From positions 1,488,001 to 1,552,000 of the forward strand of contig NZ_LT629703.1 in the NCBI RefSeq assembly GCF_900103365.1: a DNA stretch of 64,000 nt, written 5' to 3'. Numbering within the stretch: position 1 is the first letter of the stretch; each line of letters opens with the position of its first letter. The notes under the pieces were generated by a model. It was given only the letters and a program-made list of their open reading frames with translations, had not been told where the DNA came from and did no database searches. Both the position numbers and the translations under genes were made by a program. Positions 52,866 to 61,325 of the stretch are shown piece after piece. Origin of the DNA: Afipia sp. GAS231. GTDB lineage: Bacteria; Pseudomonadota; Alphaproteobacteria; Rhizobiales; Xanthobacteraceae.

Positions 52866-54059
52866 TCACATCCGCTTGGCGACCTCTTCCAGCATGACCT
52901 CGGTGGCGCCGCCGCCGATGGTCAGCACCCGCGCATCGCGCACCATCCGCTCGATCGGCGTGCCGCGCATGAAACCGGTGCCGCCATGCAGCTGCAGGCA
53001 GCCATGCACGACCTCGTGCAGCACTTCCGGCGACAGCGCTTTCACCATCGACACTTCGCGCGGACAGGGCTTGCCGGCCTCGACGAGCTCCGCAGCATGA
53101 TAGGCGAGCGCCCGGGCGGCCGCGGCCTTGGTGGCGAGCGAGGCGAGCTTGAGCCGTACCGCCTGCTGGTTCCACAGCGGGCCGCCGAAGGCCTGCCGGC
53201 TCTTCACATAGTTCGTGGTGAGCTCGATCGCCTTGGCGGACTCGCCGGCGCAGATGCCGCCAATGCAGATGCGCTCGTTCTCGAAGGTTTCCATGATGCC
53301 GTAGAAGCCGCGGTTCTCCTCGCCCAGCAGGTTTCCGGCGGGGATCCGCACTTCCTGAAACCCGATCTCGGCGGTGTCGGAGCAAAGCCAGCCGTGCTTG
53401 TCGAGTTTTGTCACGGATATGCCGGGCGTCGTCCTCTCGACGATGAACAGCGAGATACCGCGGCTGCCCTTGGCGGCAGGATCGGTGCGCGCCGCGACGA
53501 TCAGGATATCGCCGTAGACCGCATTGGTGATGAACATCTTCGAGCCGTTGATCACCCAGCAATCGCCGTCGCGGCGTGCCCGCGTCTTCAGCCCGGCGAC
53601 GTCGGAACCCGCATCGGGCTCGGTCACTGCGATCGAGCAGATCGTCTCGCCGCGGATAATCGCAGGAAGATATTTCCGCTTCTGCTCAGGCGTGCCGCGC
53701 AGCGTGATGTGGACCGCCGACATGTCGGTATGAACCAGCACCGACGAGGTGAAACCGCCGAAGGTCGAACGTCCGAGTTCCTCGGCCCACACCATCGACG
53801 CCAGCGCGCCCATATCGGTGCCGCCGTATTCGGCCGAATGCCGCATGCCGAGGAAACCGAGCGCGCCCATGCGCCGGTAGATCTCGCGCGGGATCTTGCC
53901 GTCGCGCTCCCACTGCTCGCCATGCGGCACCACTTCCTTCTCGACGAACCGCCGCACCTGCTCGCGCAGCATCCGCAACTCCTCGGATAACTGCGGCTGC
54001 TCCGAGAATTGGAATTCACTGTCGGACTGGGCGCGGACATCGGTTGGCTTGACGTTCAT
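52866..54059 (-). CDS. Acyl-CoA dehydrogenase
   Basis: A 397-residue acyl-CoA dehydrogenase. Motifs: EYGGTDMGALASMVWAEELG, AVTEPDAGSDVAGLKTRARR, GFYGIMETFENERICIGGIC, CLQLHGGTGFMRGTPIERMV and RDARVLTIGGGATEVMLEEV. The Glu position of medium-chain enzymes (the E of YEGT) is Gly here, so the catalytic base must be elsewhere, as in isovaleryl- or long-chain-type enzymes. ATG 54059 overlaps the stop of the hydrolase (ATGA). Distal gene of the minus-strand operon that starts at the Rieske gene. It introduces a double bond into the CoA ester. Confidence 0.9.
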   Translation of the reverse strand: MNVKPTDVRAQSDSEFQFSEQPQLSEELRMLREQVRRFVEKEVVPHGEQWERDGKIPREIYRRMGALGFLGMRHSAEYGGTDMGALASMVWAEELGRSTFGGFTSSVLVHTDMSAVHITLRGTPEQKRKYLPAIIRGETICSIAVTEPDAGSDVAGLKTRARRDGDCWVINGSKMFITNAVYGDILIVAARTDPAAKGSRGISLFIVERTTPGISVTKLDKHGWLCSDTAEIGFQEVRIPAGNLLGEENRGFYGIMETFENERICIGGICAGESAKAIELTTNYVKSRQAFGGPLWNQQAVRLKLASLATKAAAARALAYHAAELVEAGKPCPREVSMVKALSPEVLHEVVHGCLQLHGGTGFMRGTPIERMVRDARVLTIGGGATEVMLEEVAKRM

Positions 54060-54994
54060 GGCGATGCCCTTTCGGCTTTGAGATGGAGGTGCCGGTCGAG
54101 AAACAAGGCGATGTCGGCGACGGCCCGATGCGCCTCGGCAAGTTCCCCACCGAACATCTGGAAGACATGGATCATGCCATTCCAGACCTGCAGATCAACC
54201 GTGACACCGGCGGCGCGCGCTTTGCCCGCCAACATCACGGAATCGTCCAGGACGGTTTCGCGGTCGCCGACCTGGATCAAGAGCGGCGGCAAGCCCGCGA
54301 AATCGGCGTAGAGCGGCGAGACTAGAGGATCCCGAGGATCGCCCTCTCCGCCCAGATAATTCTTCGCCAGCGCCAGGATCATCGCACGCTGATGGATCGG
54401 ATCGGCCTCGGCTCGGCTTAGATAACTCGCGCCGGTCGCCGCCAGATCGGTCCAGGGCGACATCAGCGCAGCCGCCGCCGGTAGCGGGCGCTTGTTATCG
54501 CACAACGCCAGCATCGCGGCGAGCGCGAGATTGCCGCCGGCGGAATCTCCGGCAAAGGCGATATTGGCGGGCTTCAATCCCTGCTGCAGCATCCAGTCGT
54601 AGGCCGCGAGCGCATCATCAAGCGCAGCCGGGAATCGATGCTCCGGCGCCAGACGATAATTGATGGCGAGCACACGACAGCCGCTGGCCAAAGCGATCTG
54701 CGCGATCAGGTCGCGGTGCGAGGTGACCGAGCCGATCCGAAAGCCGCCGCCATGGAAGTAAAGAATGGCCCTGTCCTTCGGCGCGTCGGCCGGCAATATC
54801 CATTCACCGTCAACACCGCCCGCAGTAACTTGCTCGCACTTCACTGGAGCCATCGTACCGCCGAAAGCAGCATCCCAGTCGCTGCGCATCTGCGCCACGG
54901 TCGTGTCGCGGTTCCAGTTCCGGTACACCGCGCGGATACGCGCGATCGCCCGATCGATCGGAGCCGGCGTGATGTCTTGAGCCGCGCGTGCCAT
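54056..54994 (-). CDS. HSL-type alpha/beta hydrolase
   Basis: A 312-residue esterase of the hormone-sensitive lipase group. The oxyanion motif is YFHGGGFRIGS, the nucleophile is in AFAGDSAGGNLALA, the acid lies in VGDRETVLDD and the His in GMIHVFQMF. It hydrolyses an ester or lactone, probably of the imported substrate. ATG 54994 follows the SDR stop with one base between; its stop overlaps the dehydrogenase start. The upstream frame extends without a good start. Confidence 0.88.
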   Translation of the reverse strand: MARAAQDITPAPIDRAIARIRAVYRNWNRDTTVAQMRSDWDAAFGGTMAPVKCEQVTAGGVDGEWILPADAPKDRAILYFHGGGFRIGSVTSHRDLIAQIALASGCRVLAINYRLAPEHRFPAALDDALAAYDWMLQQGLKPANIAFAGDSAGGNLALAAMLALCDNKRPLPAAAALMSPWTDLAATGASYLSRAEADPIHQRAMILALAKNYLGGEGDPRDPLVSPLYADFAGLPPLLIQVGDRETVLDDSVMLAGKARAAGVTVDLQVWNGMIHVFQMFGGELAEAHRAVADIALFLDRHLHLKAERASP

Positions 54995-54995
54995 C

Positions 54996-55757
54996 TCAGC
55001 CGCCCACTCCCATGCCGCCCGATACGCCGATGGTTTCGCCGGTGATATAGGCCGCTTGATCGGACGCCAGGAAGCGCGCGGCGGCAGCGACTTCCTCGGG
55101 CTCGCCGAGACGCCGCAACAGCGTGGCATCGGTCATGGCGTGCAGGATCTTGTCGCCGCCCTTTGCGACGGCCGCTTCCAGCATTGGCGTCCGGATCGGG
55201 CCCGGCGCAATTGAATTGGCGGTGATGCCGAAGCGCGCATTTTCACGCGCGATGCTTTTGGTGAAGGCGATCACACCGCCCTTGGCGGCGGAATAGACAG
55301 CGCCGCCCCTGGAGCCGAGCCGGGCCGCTTCCGACGTGATGTTGATGATGCGTCCAAAGCCGGCCGCCTGCATCGCCGGCAGCGCGGCATGGGTGCATGC
55401 AAGAGCTGAAACCAGATTGACCGCAAGCAGCTTCACCCAGTCTTCCGGCGTGGTGTCGGTAAAAAACGCGTGTTGATCGAGGCCGGCATTGTTGACGATG
55501 ATATCGAACGGCCCCTGCTGTGCCATGGCCTGCTGCACCATGCCGGTGTCGCTGACATCGAGCTTGACCGCGGCCGCGCCGACCTGCCCTGCCAGTTCCG
55601 ATGCCGTTGTAATGTCGAGATCACCGATCACGACCTTTGCGCCGGCGCCCGCAAAGCTTCGCACGATTGCCGCGCCGATACCGTGCGCGCCACCCGAGAC
55701 GAAGGCGCGACGGCCGTCGAGCCGCCCGAAGGGCAACAAGGTGCTGCCAGAAGGCAC
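54996..55757 (-). CDS. Short-chain dehydrogenase/reductase
   Basis: A 253-residue SDR. Cofactor motif FVSGGAHGIGAAIV, NNAGLDQHAFF, catalytic Ser in INITSEAARLG and YSAAKGGVIAFTKSIARENA with Tyr and Lys. The Asp in VIGDLDITT after the second strand favours NAD(H). It may oxidise a 3-hydroxyacyl-CoA or hydroxy acid in this pathway. The start is GTG 55757. Confidence 0.9.
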   Translation of the reverse strand: MPSGSTLLPFGRLDGRRAFVSGGAHGIGAAIVRSFAGAGAKVVIGDLDITTASELAGQVGAAAVKLDVSDTGMVQQAMAQQGPFDIIVNNAGLDQHAFFTDTTPEDWVKLLAVNLVSALACTHAALPAMQAAGFGRIINITSEAARLGSRGGAVYSAAKGGVIAFTKSIARENARFGITANSIAPGPIRTPMLEAAVAKGGDKILHAMTDATLLRRLGEPEEVAAAARFLASDQAAYITGETIGVSGGMGVGG

Positions 55758-55760
55758 TTG

Positions 55761-56555
55761 CTAGCGCCCCGTAAACTTCGGCTTGCGCCGTTCGATGACG
55801 GCGGCAAGGCCCTCGCGCGCGTCGGCCATGCCCGAAAGTTCAGAGACGGTCCGCGCCTCCTCGGACAGGCATTGTTCGATACTGCTGCCGGACCCGGCCC
55901 AGACCAGTCGCTTGGTCGCAGCCAGCGCCTTCGGCGCGCCGGCCGCCAGCTCCCGCGCAAGCGCCAGTGACGCCTCACTTAGTTCTTCGTCAGCCACGAC
56001 CTTGGTGACGATGCCCATCTCCAGCGCCTCGGGCGCTGATATGACCGGATTGGTCAACAGAATCGACATTGCGCGGCGCAAGCCGACCAGCCGCGACAGC
56101 GTGACGGAGACGCCGGCATCCGGCGCCATCGCCACCCGCGTCGCACCGGCCAGGAATTTGGCGGATGCGCCAGCGATCACGATATCGGAGGCGCAAACCA
56201 GACCGAAGCCACCGCCGCCCGCGGCAAAGCCATGTACCGAAGCGATCACGGGTGCTTCCAACCGTAACAACCCCGTTACCGCGTTCTGCAGGTAAGCGGT
56301 GGCCTGGCGGATATAGGCCGGCAATTTTTCGCCCTTGGCCGCAAAAGCACGGACATCACCGCCGGCACAGAAATTCGCACCCTCGCCGCTCAGGATCAAC
56401 ACGCGCAGATCCGGCTGGCCGTGGCAGACCATGATGGCGTCGCACAGCGCGCTCAAGAGTTCTGCGCTCATGCCGTTGGCCGCATCTGGCCGGTTGAGCC
56501 GCAACCGCGCGATGCCGTCGGCGATATCGAGCAAAACAGGTCCCGTGTCGATCAT
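55761..56555 (-). CDS. PaaG-like crotonase-family protein
   Basis: A 264-residue crotonase. GANFCAGGDVRAFAAKGEKL and HGFAAGGGFGLVCASDIVIA form the oxyanion hole. Both Glu positions of enoyl-CoA hydratase are replaced (E144 by Gly; E164 by a non-acidic residue), while MAPDAGVSVTLSRLVG keeps the Asp of PaaG-type enoyl-CoA isomerases (PDxGxTxxLPR). Isomerisation is therefore more likely than hydration. ATG 56555 is used; a longer start adds 5 codons. Between the SDR and the ring-hydroxylase beta gene in the operon. Confidence 0.87.
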   Translation of the reverse strand: MIDTGPVLLDIADGIARLRLNRPDAANGMSAELLSALCDAIMVCHGQPDLRVLILSGEGANFCAGGDVRAFAAKGEKLPAYIRQATAYLQNAVTGLLRLEAPVIASVHGFAAGGGGFGLVCASDIVIAGASAKFLAGATRVAMAPDAGVSVTLSRLVGLRRAMSILLTNPVISAPEALEMGIVTKVVADEELSEASLALARELAAGAPKALAATKRLVWAGSGSSIEQCLSEEARTVSELSGMADAREGLAAVIERRKPKFTGR

Positions 56556-56573
56556 TGCCAGACTTCCCAAAGG

Positions 56574-57068
56574 CTAGATGAGGAACGAAAGCGTAAACAG
56601 CGCCTTCTCGTTGTTGACCAAGATCACCTTCTTGTAGGCCATCCGCAGTTCGCCATCGACATAGCGCAGCCGGTATTCGTTGCGGGCGGCCCAGATCGTG
56701 TCGTCGCGCAGGCTCGATTCGAAGATCATGCTGTTGCTGGCAACTGCGATGTCGCCGTCCGCTTGGTCCTCGAGCAGCTCGATATTGGAGACCAGGCGCC
56801 GCAGCCGCGACTGCGGCGTCTGGGTATGGTGCTTACCTGTGAGCAATTGCTTGACCCGCAGCGAGATGCGCGAGCGGTTGTCGTAAATGATCGACATTTC
56901 CTTCTCGGGATCGATATCGGCGCCGTTGGCCGGCACCCAATAGACCCCGTCATCCGTCCATAATGCTTCCCAGGCCTCGTATTGATGCTCGTCCTGGAAT
57001 CGCGCCTCCTTGTAGATGAAGGCGGTCACCGCGCTCATCAGCGTGGCACTGCTCTCGCGCGACAGCAT
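56574..57068 (-). CDS. Ring-hydroxylating oxygenase, beta subunit
   Basis: A 164-residue beta subunit (NTF2-like fold). Motifs: AFIYKEARFQDEHQYEAWEA, LWTDDGVYWVPANGADIDPE, SRISLRVKQLLTGKHHTQTP. It supports the hexameric oxygenase and has no redox centre. Its ATG overlaps the alpha stop (TAATG), so the two subunits are made together. Confidence 0.9.
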   Translation of the reverse strand: MLSRESSATLMSAVTAFIYKEARFQDEHQYEAWEALWTDDGVYWVPANGADIDPEKEMSIIYDNRSRISLRVKQLLTGKHHTQTPQSRLRRLVSNIELLEDQADGDIAVASNSMIFESSLRDDTIWAARNEYRLRYVDGELRMAYKKVILVNNEKALFTLSFLI

Positions 57069-58327
57069 TACACCGGCTCCATCAGCTTGCGATAATGGCG
57101 CCAGATGCCGCGTGAAGGCACCTCGTCGGTGACATGGCCGACCTTGAAGCCGAGTTCATCCTGATGTTCGCGTTTTTCGCCACGGCCCAGGAATATCCAT
57201 TCGGGACTGCGCGCCAGGACGCCGCGATGGCAACGCTCGTACATCTCGGAATCATCGGCCAGCAGCAATCCGGCCGGCCCCACCGATCCCATGGTCTGCT
57301 GGCGCAAACGCCGGTTCATGTCGGGCACGCCCTTGAACTGCAATGCCGTGACATGCTGCACGCTGTCGGCGACCGCAAGCGGCTGAATCACGAACATCTG
57401 TATTTCCGCGATGAACAGGTTCGGAAAGATCATCACATGCGGCGTGCCGTCGATCATGATCTCGCGCGCCTGCTGATCGCCATAGGCGGCCTTCATGCGC
57501 GCGGTGTAGTCCGGCAGCCGCTCTTCCGTGGTGCCGAACCAGCTCATCGGCACATCGCGCTTGCGAAACTCGGGGCGCAGATCGATTTCGGTATGGCCGT
57601 TGCCGTAGTCGCGCGTCAACGCGGTGGAAGCGCCGCCGTAGAGTTTTCCGATCGCGCTGTCGGCGACGCCGAAGATCGAGGAATGCACGAATGCCGGATG
57701 GTAGCCGTCGCATTCGTTTTCCAGGATGAATTTCCAGTTGGCCTTGACGCGATGCTTCAGGAATCCCGCGGTGACCTCGACCTCGCCTTCCGGCGAGGTG
57801 CGGACCAGGCGATCGATGGTCTCGGCCGCGCCGCCGAGATGCTCTTCCAGCGTCGGGCCTTCAGCAGCGAACGAGCCAAATACAAAGCCGCGATAGGACT
57901 GCACGCGCGTGACGCGGCCGAGCGCCAGCTTTGTTCGGTCCTGGCCTTCATAGCCGTCCGGGAAGGCATAGCCGACCAGACGGCCGTCATTGGCAAAGGT
58001 CCAGGAATGGAACGGGCAGGTAAAGGATCGCGCATTGCCTTTGTCGTAGGAGCAGACCTGATTGCCACGGTGCGAACAGCGGTTGAGCAGCAGGTTGACC
58101 TTGCCCTGCTCGTCGCGCGTCATGATGACCGATTGCGGGCCGATCGACTTGACGATGTAATCGTTGGCTTTGGGAACCTCGCTCTCGTGCCCGACATAGA
58201 CCCAGGTGCGGTACCAGATGTTCTGCAGTTCGGCCTCGAAGATCGCGGGATCGCTATAGAGCGAGCCATGCACCCGGTCCGGCCGGATCAGTTCCCCCCA
58301 TTGCGACGCGCGCGGCATGACGTTCAT
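57068..58327 (-). CDS. Rieske ring-hydroxylating oxygenase, alpha subunit
   Basis: A 419-residue large subunit. The Rieske [2Fe-2S] ligands are C84, H86, C104 and H107 (NRCSHRG ... TCPFHSW) and the mononuclear iron site is D207-x-YH-x4-H (ENECDGYHPAFVHSS, H210 and H215). It adds oxygen to an aromatic or other unsaturated acid (derivative). No ferredoxin or reductase gene is in the window, so electrons must come from elsewhere. ATG 58327 has GGGAGG upstream. First gene of the minus-strand operon, with TetR-type site D in its promoter. Confidence 0.92.
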   Translation of the reverse strand: MNVMPRASQWGELIRPDRVHGSLYSDPAIFEAELQNIWYRTWVYVGHESEVPKANDYIVKSIGPQSVIMTRDEQGKVNLLLNRCSHRGNQVCSYDKGNARSFTCPFHSWTFANDGRLVGYAFPDGYEGQDRTKLALGRVTRVQSYRGFVFGSFAAEGPTLEEHLGGAAETIDRLVRTSPEGEVEVTAGFLKHRVKANWKFILENECDGYHPAFVHSSIFGVADSAIGKLYGGASTALTRDYGNGHTEIDLRPEFRKRDVPMSWFGTTEERLPDYTARMKAAYGDQQAREIMIDGTPHVMIFPNLFIAEIQMFVIQPLAVADSVQHVTALQFKGVPDMNRRLRQQTMGSVGPAGLLLADDSEMYERCHRGVLARSPEWIFLGRGEKREHQDELGFKVGHVTDEVPSRGIWRHYRKLMEPV

Positions 58328-58389
58328 CGCTGCACCTCCCATAGCTGCCCTACGGCTCTCTTGCGGAGACCTGCGGCATCCGTTAAAAA

Positions 58390-58414
58390 TAATCCGACCG
58401 ACCGTTCTAATAAT
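58390..58414. promoter_or_regulatory. TetR-type site D
   Basis: TAATCCGACCGACCGTTCTA between the divergent Rieske and NTF2-crotonase genes. On the other strand GAACGGTCGGTCGGATTA is almost the same as sites A and C. It is a palindromic-looking CCGA/TCGG array and probably controls both directions. Confidence 0.75.
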
Positions 58415-58537
58415 AGCATCGGAGCTTTCGGGCTTCAAGGGTCTTTTCCAAAGGGAACGTCCCCGTTTCGCCGAGCAACTGGTTAGTGCGATCGCGCCCG
58501 TTTCTCACACCGGCGCCTGTAGAAGAGGACCAAAGGG

Positions 58538-59725
58538 ATGGAAAGCCGTAATTCTGCCGACCTCGCACGCGCGTTCTATGCCGCGCTCGCGGACGGCAAC
58601 CGCATCCAGCTCGACGCCCTGCTCCATCCGGAATTCACCGGCCGCACGGCCGAGGGAATGCCGTTCGGCATCGGCGGTGATCATGACAGTCCGGCGACAA
58701 TGCGGCGCAACGCCTGGGGAACCATCGCCCGGCACTTCGAGGCGCGGGTCGAACCGGAGCGTTTTCTTGATCTCGCCGACGGCCGCCTGCTGGTGACCGG
58801 CCGTTACCGCGGCCACGGCAAGCAGAGCGGCGCGCCGCTCGATGCCGCGTTCGCGCACCTGATCACGATCGAGCAGGAGCGCATCAAGGTGCTGGAGCAA
58901 TATACCGACACCGCGCGCTGGCATGATGCGGCCGGTCCTTTGCGGACCATACTGCTCGATTTCGCCGACGGTGTCGCGACATTACGGTTGAACCGCCCGG
59001 ACAAGGGCAACGCGATCGATACCACCATGGCCAGCGATCTCGCCGAGGCCGCGACGCAGATCGCGGAAAGGCCTGATGTTCGCGCCGTGCTGATCGCGGG
59101 CAACGGACCCAATTTCACGGTCGGCGGCGACCTCGGCCTGTTTGCAGGCACAGCGCGCGAGCAATTGCCGGACCGGCTTCGCCGCATGATCGACAGCTAT
59201 CATCTGGCGATCGAGCGGCTGACGAGTATCGATGCGCCGGTCGTGGCGGCCGTACGCGGTGGCGCCGGTGGCGGCGGGCTTGGACTGCTCTATGCCGCCG
59301 ATATCGTCGTCGCGGCGGATGATTCGAGATTCGCCCTTGGCTATGGCGCGTTGGGTCTCACCGCAGATGGCGGCAATACCTGGTTCTTGCCACGCATGGT
59401 CGGGATGCGGCGGGCGCAGCAACTCTTTCTGCTCAACCGCCGCTTGACCGCGCAGGAGGCATTGGAGTTCGGATTGATATCGCGTCTCGCATCGTCTGAT
59501 GACGTGGAAGCCGAAGCAGCGACTATCGCAGCAACGCTCGCTGCAGGCCCGACACGGGCTTACGGCGCCGTCCGCCGCATGCTGCGTCAATCGTTCGAGA
59601 CAGGCCTGTCCGATCAACTCGACGCCGAAAGGGATTCGATCGTCGCCGCCAGCAGCACAGATGACGCTCAAGAGGGAATTGCCGCCTTTGTCACCAAACG
59701 CCGCCCAAGATTCCGCGGCGGATAA
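58538..59725 (+). CDS. NTF2-like domain fused to a PaaG-like crotonase
   Basis: A 395-residue two-domain protein. Residues 1-125 are a SnoaL/NTF2-like fold (ARAFYAALADGNRIQLDALL, HPEFTGRTAEGMPFGIGGDH, VTGRYRGHGKQSG), a fold that serves small-molecule isomerases. Residues 135-395 are a crotonase (NGPNFTVGGDLGLFAG, RGGAGGGGLGLLYAADIVVA, LGLTADGGNTWFLPRMVG). The two Glu positions of hydratases are replaced, and the PaaG-type Asp is kept. A fusion of two substrate-binding folds is unusual and suggests that intermediate is passed between them. ATG 58538 and GGACC-type weak upstream site; it is divergent from the Rieske operon with site D between. Confidence 0.88.
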   Translation: MESRNSADLARAFYAALADGNRIQLDALLHPEFTGRTAEGMPFGIGGDHDSPATMRRNAWGTIARHFEARVEPERFLDLADGRLLVTGRYRGHGKQSGAPLDAAFAHLITIEQERIKVLEQYTDTARWHDAAGPLRTILLDFADGVATLRLNRPDKGNAIDTTMASDLAEAATQIAERPDVRAVLIAGNGPNFTVGGDLGLFAGTAREQLPDRLRRMIDSYHLAIERLTSIDAPVVAAVRGGAGGGGLGLLYAADIVVAADDSRFALGYGALGLTADGGNTWFLPRMVGMRRAQQLFLLNRRLTAQEALEFGLISRLASSDDVEAEAATIAATLAAGPTRAYGAVRRMLRQSFETGLSDQLDAERDSIVAASSTDDAQEGIAAFVTKRRPRFRGG

Positions 59726-60109
59726 TGACCAGAACAGACGACAGCAAGATTGGGCCACCGCTAGCGCTGCAGTGCGCTCAGTTGAGCTTGCTCACGTTGG
59801 ACGTGGCCAGATTTTCTTGGATCTCTCGGTGCACACATCGTGCACACGCTGCCCTCTAACACATTGAAAAAATTGAACTCTCGTTCCAATCCATCATGGG
59901 GAAGTTTGAGCTAGGTCCAGCCAATGAAGGCCAACGAAATCTAAGTCGCACATCCCAACGGCAGCTTTGCACCACAACCTGCCGTTCGTTCATCATGGCA
60001 TCGCGATCCATAGGCGCGTCTGACTATGACAATTTCCTATCACCAGGAGCCAGGTTGCGGGCGCCATTACTGCAGGCTTGAACTGGAATCGTGAACGCCG
60101 CCCAAACAC
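59726..60109. other. Intergenic region, nothing recognised
   Basis: No gene. A 28-nt stretch at 59886-59913 repeats (25 of 28 identical) at 33209-33236. Confidence 0.5.
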
Positions 60110-60485
60110 GATCCTGCCAAGGGGACTGGTCCGGGCAACGGCATGGCAGCGCCCAGCAAAACATGCAGCCGAGATAACCGCAGCCTGGACGGGACGCGCT
60201 GTGGTGATTTCCGCGATGCCGAATTCGTCGCGACGCGTGAGCTGTCAACGCGTTCTTCGCCATCAACTGCTCGGCCGCCTGCCGCGCCAGAGGCTTGGCG
60301 ACACCTCGCTTGACGTAAATTTCGGCTAGTTCGTCGAGGTTAAACGCGGGGTTCTCGTTCGACTCCCTGCGCTCCCGTGCAAGACCAGCCTGTTCGGTGT
60401 CCGACTGCGAACTGACGGTAACATAGTCGCCAGCCGCCATTGACACCGCCCAACCACCAATCCCGCAATCAGCCGGCTTGGTGTG
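60110..60485 (-). pseudogene. VIT/CCC1-family transporter remnant
   Basis: Three minus-strand frames together give a VIT-family (iron/manganese vacuolar-type transporter) N-terminal half: RLIAGLVVG in one frame, AVSMAAGDYVTVSSQSDTEQ and DELAEIYVKRGVAKPLARQA, EQLMAKNALTAHA in the next, then RDEFGIAEITTARPVQAAV in a third. The match to MSMAAGEYVSVSSQADTExADLARE and RELGISD... of the family is clear. At least two frameshifts, so the gene is dead. Confidence 0.8.
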
Positions 60486-60585
60486 CAAGTGTGTCCTTCC
60501 ATGCAATCGGCAATTGTAAAACAAAGGGCATCGAGATGTGCCTGCGGGAGCCGGATATCCAACTCCCGCAAGCTGACTTTCGTGC

Positions 60586-61305
60586 TTACCACCTGCCGGA
60601 ATGCGCGCCGCCATCGACGTGCAGGGATTCCCCTGTAACGTTCTGGGCTTCGGTCAGATAGACGATGGCATCGACGATGTCCTTGACGCTGGAAATCGTG
60701 CCCAGCGGCGCTAGAGTTTTCAGGAATTCCGCCGGATCGTCCTTATGCAATGGCGTATCGACCATGCCGGGCGCAACCGTGTTGAAACGGATACCTTGCT
60801 TCGCGTATTCGACCGCCAGGTTACGGGTCATGGCATCGAGGCCGCCCTTGGTAATCATCGGCACCGAAACATTCAGGCCCGCGATAGGATTCTCAACCAG
60901 CGACGACGTGACGCCGACAACACTGCCACCCGACTTCTGGGCCAGCATCTGCTTCACTGCAAACTGCGTGACGTAGAGATAGCCTTCCAGATTGGTTGAC
61001 GACAACTTTTTCAGATCTTCACCCGTGTAATCGGTGAATGCCTTGGGAAAGAAGATGCCGGCATTGTTGACCAGCGCATCGATAGAACCGAACTTGCTGA
61101 TCGCGGTTTGGGCCACCTTCGCGGCCACAGATGCATCGCCGATGTCGCCATCAACCAACGCGAGCTTGGGGGACGCCGGCAATTCCTTCGACTTGGTAAC
61201 ACTACGCGACGTTGCGACGACGTTATAGCCCTTGTCCAGAAAGGCCTTTACAGCGCCTGCACCGATACCCTGTGAAGCACCCGTTACGATAACTGTCTTA
61301 CTCAT
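60586..61305 (-). CDS. SDR-family protein lacking the catalytic Tyr
   Basis: A 239-residue SDR fold. VTGASQGIGAGAV binds the cofactor and NNAGIFFPKAF is conserved. The active-site stretch is NVSVPMITKGGLDAMTRNLA, where YxxxK has Pro in place of Tyr while the Lys stays. It ends in LHVDGGAHSG. Normal reduction is therefore doubtful and a binding or altered role possible; such VPMITKGG-type SDRs do exist in related bacteria. First position next to an AhpD-like gene and Ohr, all on the minus strand. Confidence 0.85.
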   Translation of the reverse strand: MSKTVIVTGASQGIGAGAVKAFLDKGYNVVATSRSVTKSKELPASPKLALVDGDIGDASVAAKVAQTAISKFGSIDALVNNAGIFFPKAFTDYTGEDLKKLSSTNLEGYLYVTQFAVKQMLAQKSGGSVVGVTSSLVENPIAGLNVSVPMITKGGLDAMTRNLAVEYAKQGIRFNTVAPGMVDTPLHKDDPAEFLKTLAPLGTISSVKDIVDAIVYLTEAQNVTGESLHVDGGAHSGRW

Positions 61306-61325
61306 GATCTTCTCCGTTGTTTAAG

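Noticed and set aside
51541..53562. A 673-codon frame antisense to livM, the binding protein and the reverse frame of the dehydrogenase
   Set aside because: No domain, Arg/His-rich, and it covers three well-supported genes. Third-codon GC bias explains it.
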